Source: Clostridiales bacterium (GTDB taxonomy: Bacteria > Bacillota > Clostridia > Oscillospirales > Acutalibacteraceae). From it: a DNA stretch of 5,635 bases. Both the position numbers and the translations under genes were made by a program. Below, piece by piece: positions 5,090 to 5,635 of the stretch (position 1 is the first letter of the stretch; each line of letters starts with the position of its first letter). The DNA is taken from the NCBI GenBank assembly GCA_019417145.1, contig DXVY01000123.1, positions 1 to 5,635 of the forward strand, written 5' to 3'. The notes beneath the pieces are model-generated. The model had not been told where the DNA came from and ran no database searches. It saw only the letters and a program-made list of their open reading frames with translations.

Positions 5090-5635
5090 TCAACCCTGAC
5101 GGGCCAGGATCTTACAGATCTCCATCACGTCGGCGATGGTGATCTCCCCGTCCCCGTCCAGGTCGCCACGGGCAATTTCATCGTCCGTGGGATCGGTGCC
5201 CGCCGCCTCTCGGGCCATGACCTTGCAGGCCTCCATCACGTCCGCGATGGTCACCTCTCCATCCTTATCCAGGTCGCCCTTGACCACGGGCTTGCTCTCC
5301 GTGATCTCCAGCTCCAGGCTGGCCGTGATGGTCGGGTCGCTGCGCAGGGACGCCTTTACCACGATCTTCCCCACGCCCGACGGCCGCAGCACCCCGTCAA
5401 ATCCTACCCGGGCCAGTTCCGAAGGATTCCCGTTCTCGTCCTCCACCGTCCACTTTACGTTCCGGTTGTTGGCGTAGTCCGGTTGGGTGTCGATGTACAA
5501 CTGCAACGTCTGGTCCAGACCAACCGTCTGCACATCCCCCTCAGTCCGGATCTGGATGCTCTCCGGGTCCACCTGTTTCTCGTATGCGAACATCTCGCTG
5601 ATGGCCACCGCCATGCCGTCCACATGCTCCATGAC
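5090..5635 (-). CDS. Dockerin-containing extracellular protein, C-terminal part (5' end outside window)
   Basis: The minus-strand frame is open to the window edge, so about 181 codons of a longer protein are seen; the ATG at 5632 is probably internal. Numbering from that Met, residues 5-17 (DGMAVAISEMFAY) look like the last strand of an F5/8-type (discoidin/CBM32) domain. Residues 21-111 form a Big_2-like bacterial Ig domain, with a WTVEDENG strand and GVLRPSGVGKIVVKASL. Residues 118-180 are a dockerin with two calcium-binding F-hand repeats, GDLDKDGEVTIADVM (119-133) and GDLDGDGEITIADVM (156-170). The Ca ligands at loop positions 1, 3, 5 and 12 are intact: D120, D122, D124, D131 and D157, D159, D161, D168. 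Dockerins bind cohesins on scaffoldin or cell-surface proteins, so the product should be exported; the signal peptide and any enzyme domain are out of view. The gene ends in TGA. Because it neighbours rhaBAD, a rhamnose-releasing glycosidase is a reasonable guess, but nothing visible proves it. Confidence 0.85.
   Translation of the reverse strand, partial: VMEHVDGMAVAISEMFAYEKQVDPESIQIRTEGDVQTVGLDQTLQLYIDTQPDYANNRNVKWTVEDENGNPSELARVGFDGVLRPSGVGKIVVKASLRSDPTITASLELEITESKPVVKGDLDKDGEVTIADVMEACKVMAREAAGTDPTDDEIARGDLDGDGEITIADVMEICKILARQG
5121..5167. repeat. Dockerin-coding repeat, copy 1
   Basis: This 47-bp stretch encodes the second F-hand repeat and matches 5232-5278 at about 39 of 47 bases. 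The similarity reflects the tandem dockerin duplication, not a mobile repeat. Confidence 0.8.
5232..5278. repeat. Dockerin-coding repeat, copy 2
   Basis: This 47-bp stretch encodes the first F-hand repeat and matches 5121-5167; most of the eight or so differences are transitions, several of them silent. Confidence 0.8.

Overview
The window is high-GC throughout and carries a compact L-rhamnose catabolic locus. Strong AGGAGG-type ribosome binding sites, a DeoR-family regulator next to rhaBAD, and a protein ending in a calcium-binding dockerin together suggest a high-GC member of the Clostridia (Oscillospiraceae-like, gut or other anaerobic plant-polysaccharide habitat). This taxonomic placement is inference; nothing in the window fixes the genus.

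Layout. Positions 1-111 are a long, nearly complete palindrome with perfect 33-bp arms. Positions 112-155 are the intrinsic terminator of the rhamnose operon. On the minus strand, reading from right to left, rhaB (rhamnulokinase), rhaA (L-rhamnose isomerase) and rhaD (rhamnulose-1-phosphate aldolase) form a tight operon with gaps of roughly 30 bp. A 272-bp intergenic region (3787-4058) separates rhaB from a divergent DeoR-family regulator on the plus strand (4059-4832). That region has an extended -10 promoter for rhaBAD, a second extended -10 element facing it on the opposite strand, stable hairpins in the rha leader, and two candidate operator-like repeats. Downstream of the regulator are a bidirectional terminator (4858-4900) and a second hairpin terminator (4997-5034). 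The window ends with the C-terminal part of a minus-strand secreted-type protein whose visible architecture is a probable F5/8-type (discoidin) end, a Big_2-like Ig domain and a two-repeat dockerin.

How the genes work together. RhaA converts L-rhamnose to L-rhamnulose, RhaB phosphorylates it to L-rhamnulose-1-phosphate, and RhaD cleaves that to dihydroxyacetone phosphate and L-lactaldehyde. The DeoR-family protein is the likely local switch, probably sensing a phosphorylated intermediate; DeoR-type rhamnose regulators are known in Firmicutes, for example Bacillus subtilis RhaR/YulB. No rhamnose transporter, mutarotase (rhaM) or lactaldehyde reductase/dehydrogenase is visible here, so those steps must be encoded elsewhere. 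The dockerin protein may be part of an extracellular glycosidase that releases rhamnose, but its catalytic part lies outside the window.

The core genes are ordinary family members with intact catalytic residues. The less ordinary material is the non-coding DNA: the 111-bp palindrome and the rhaB/regulator intergenic region.
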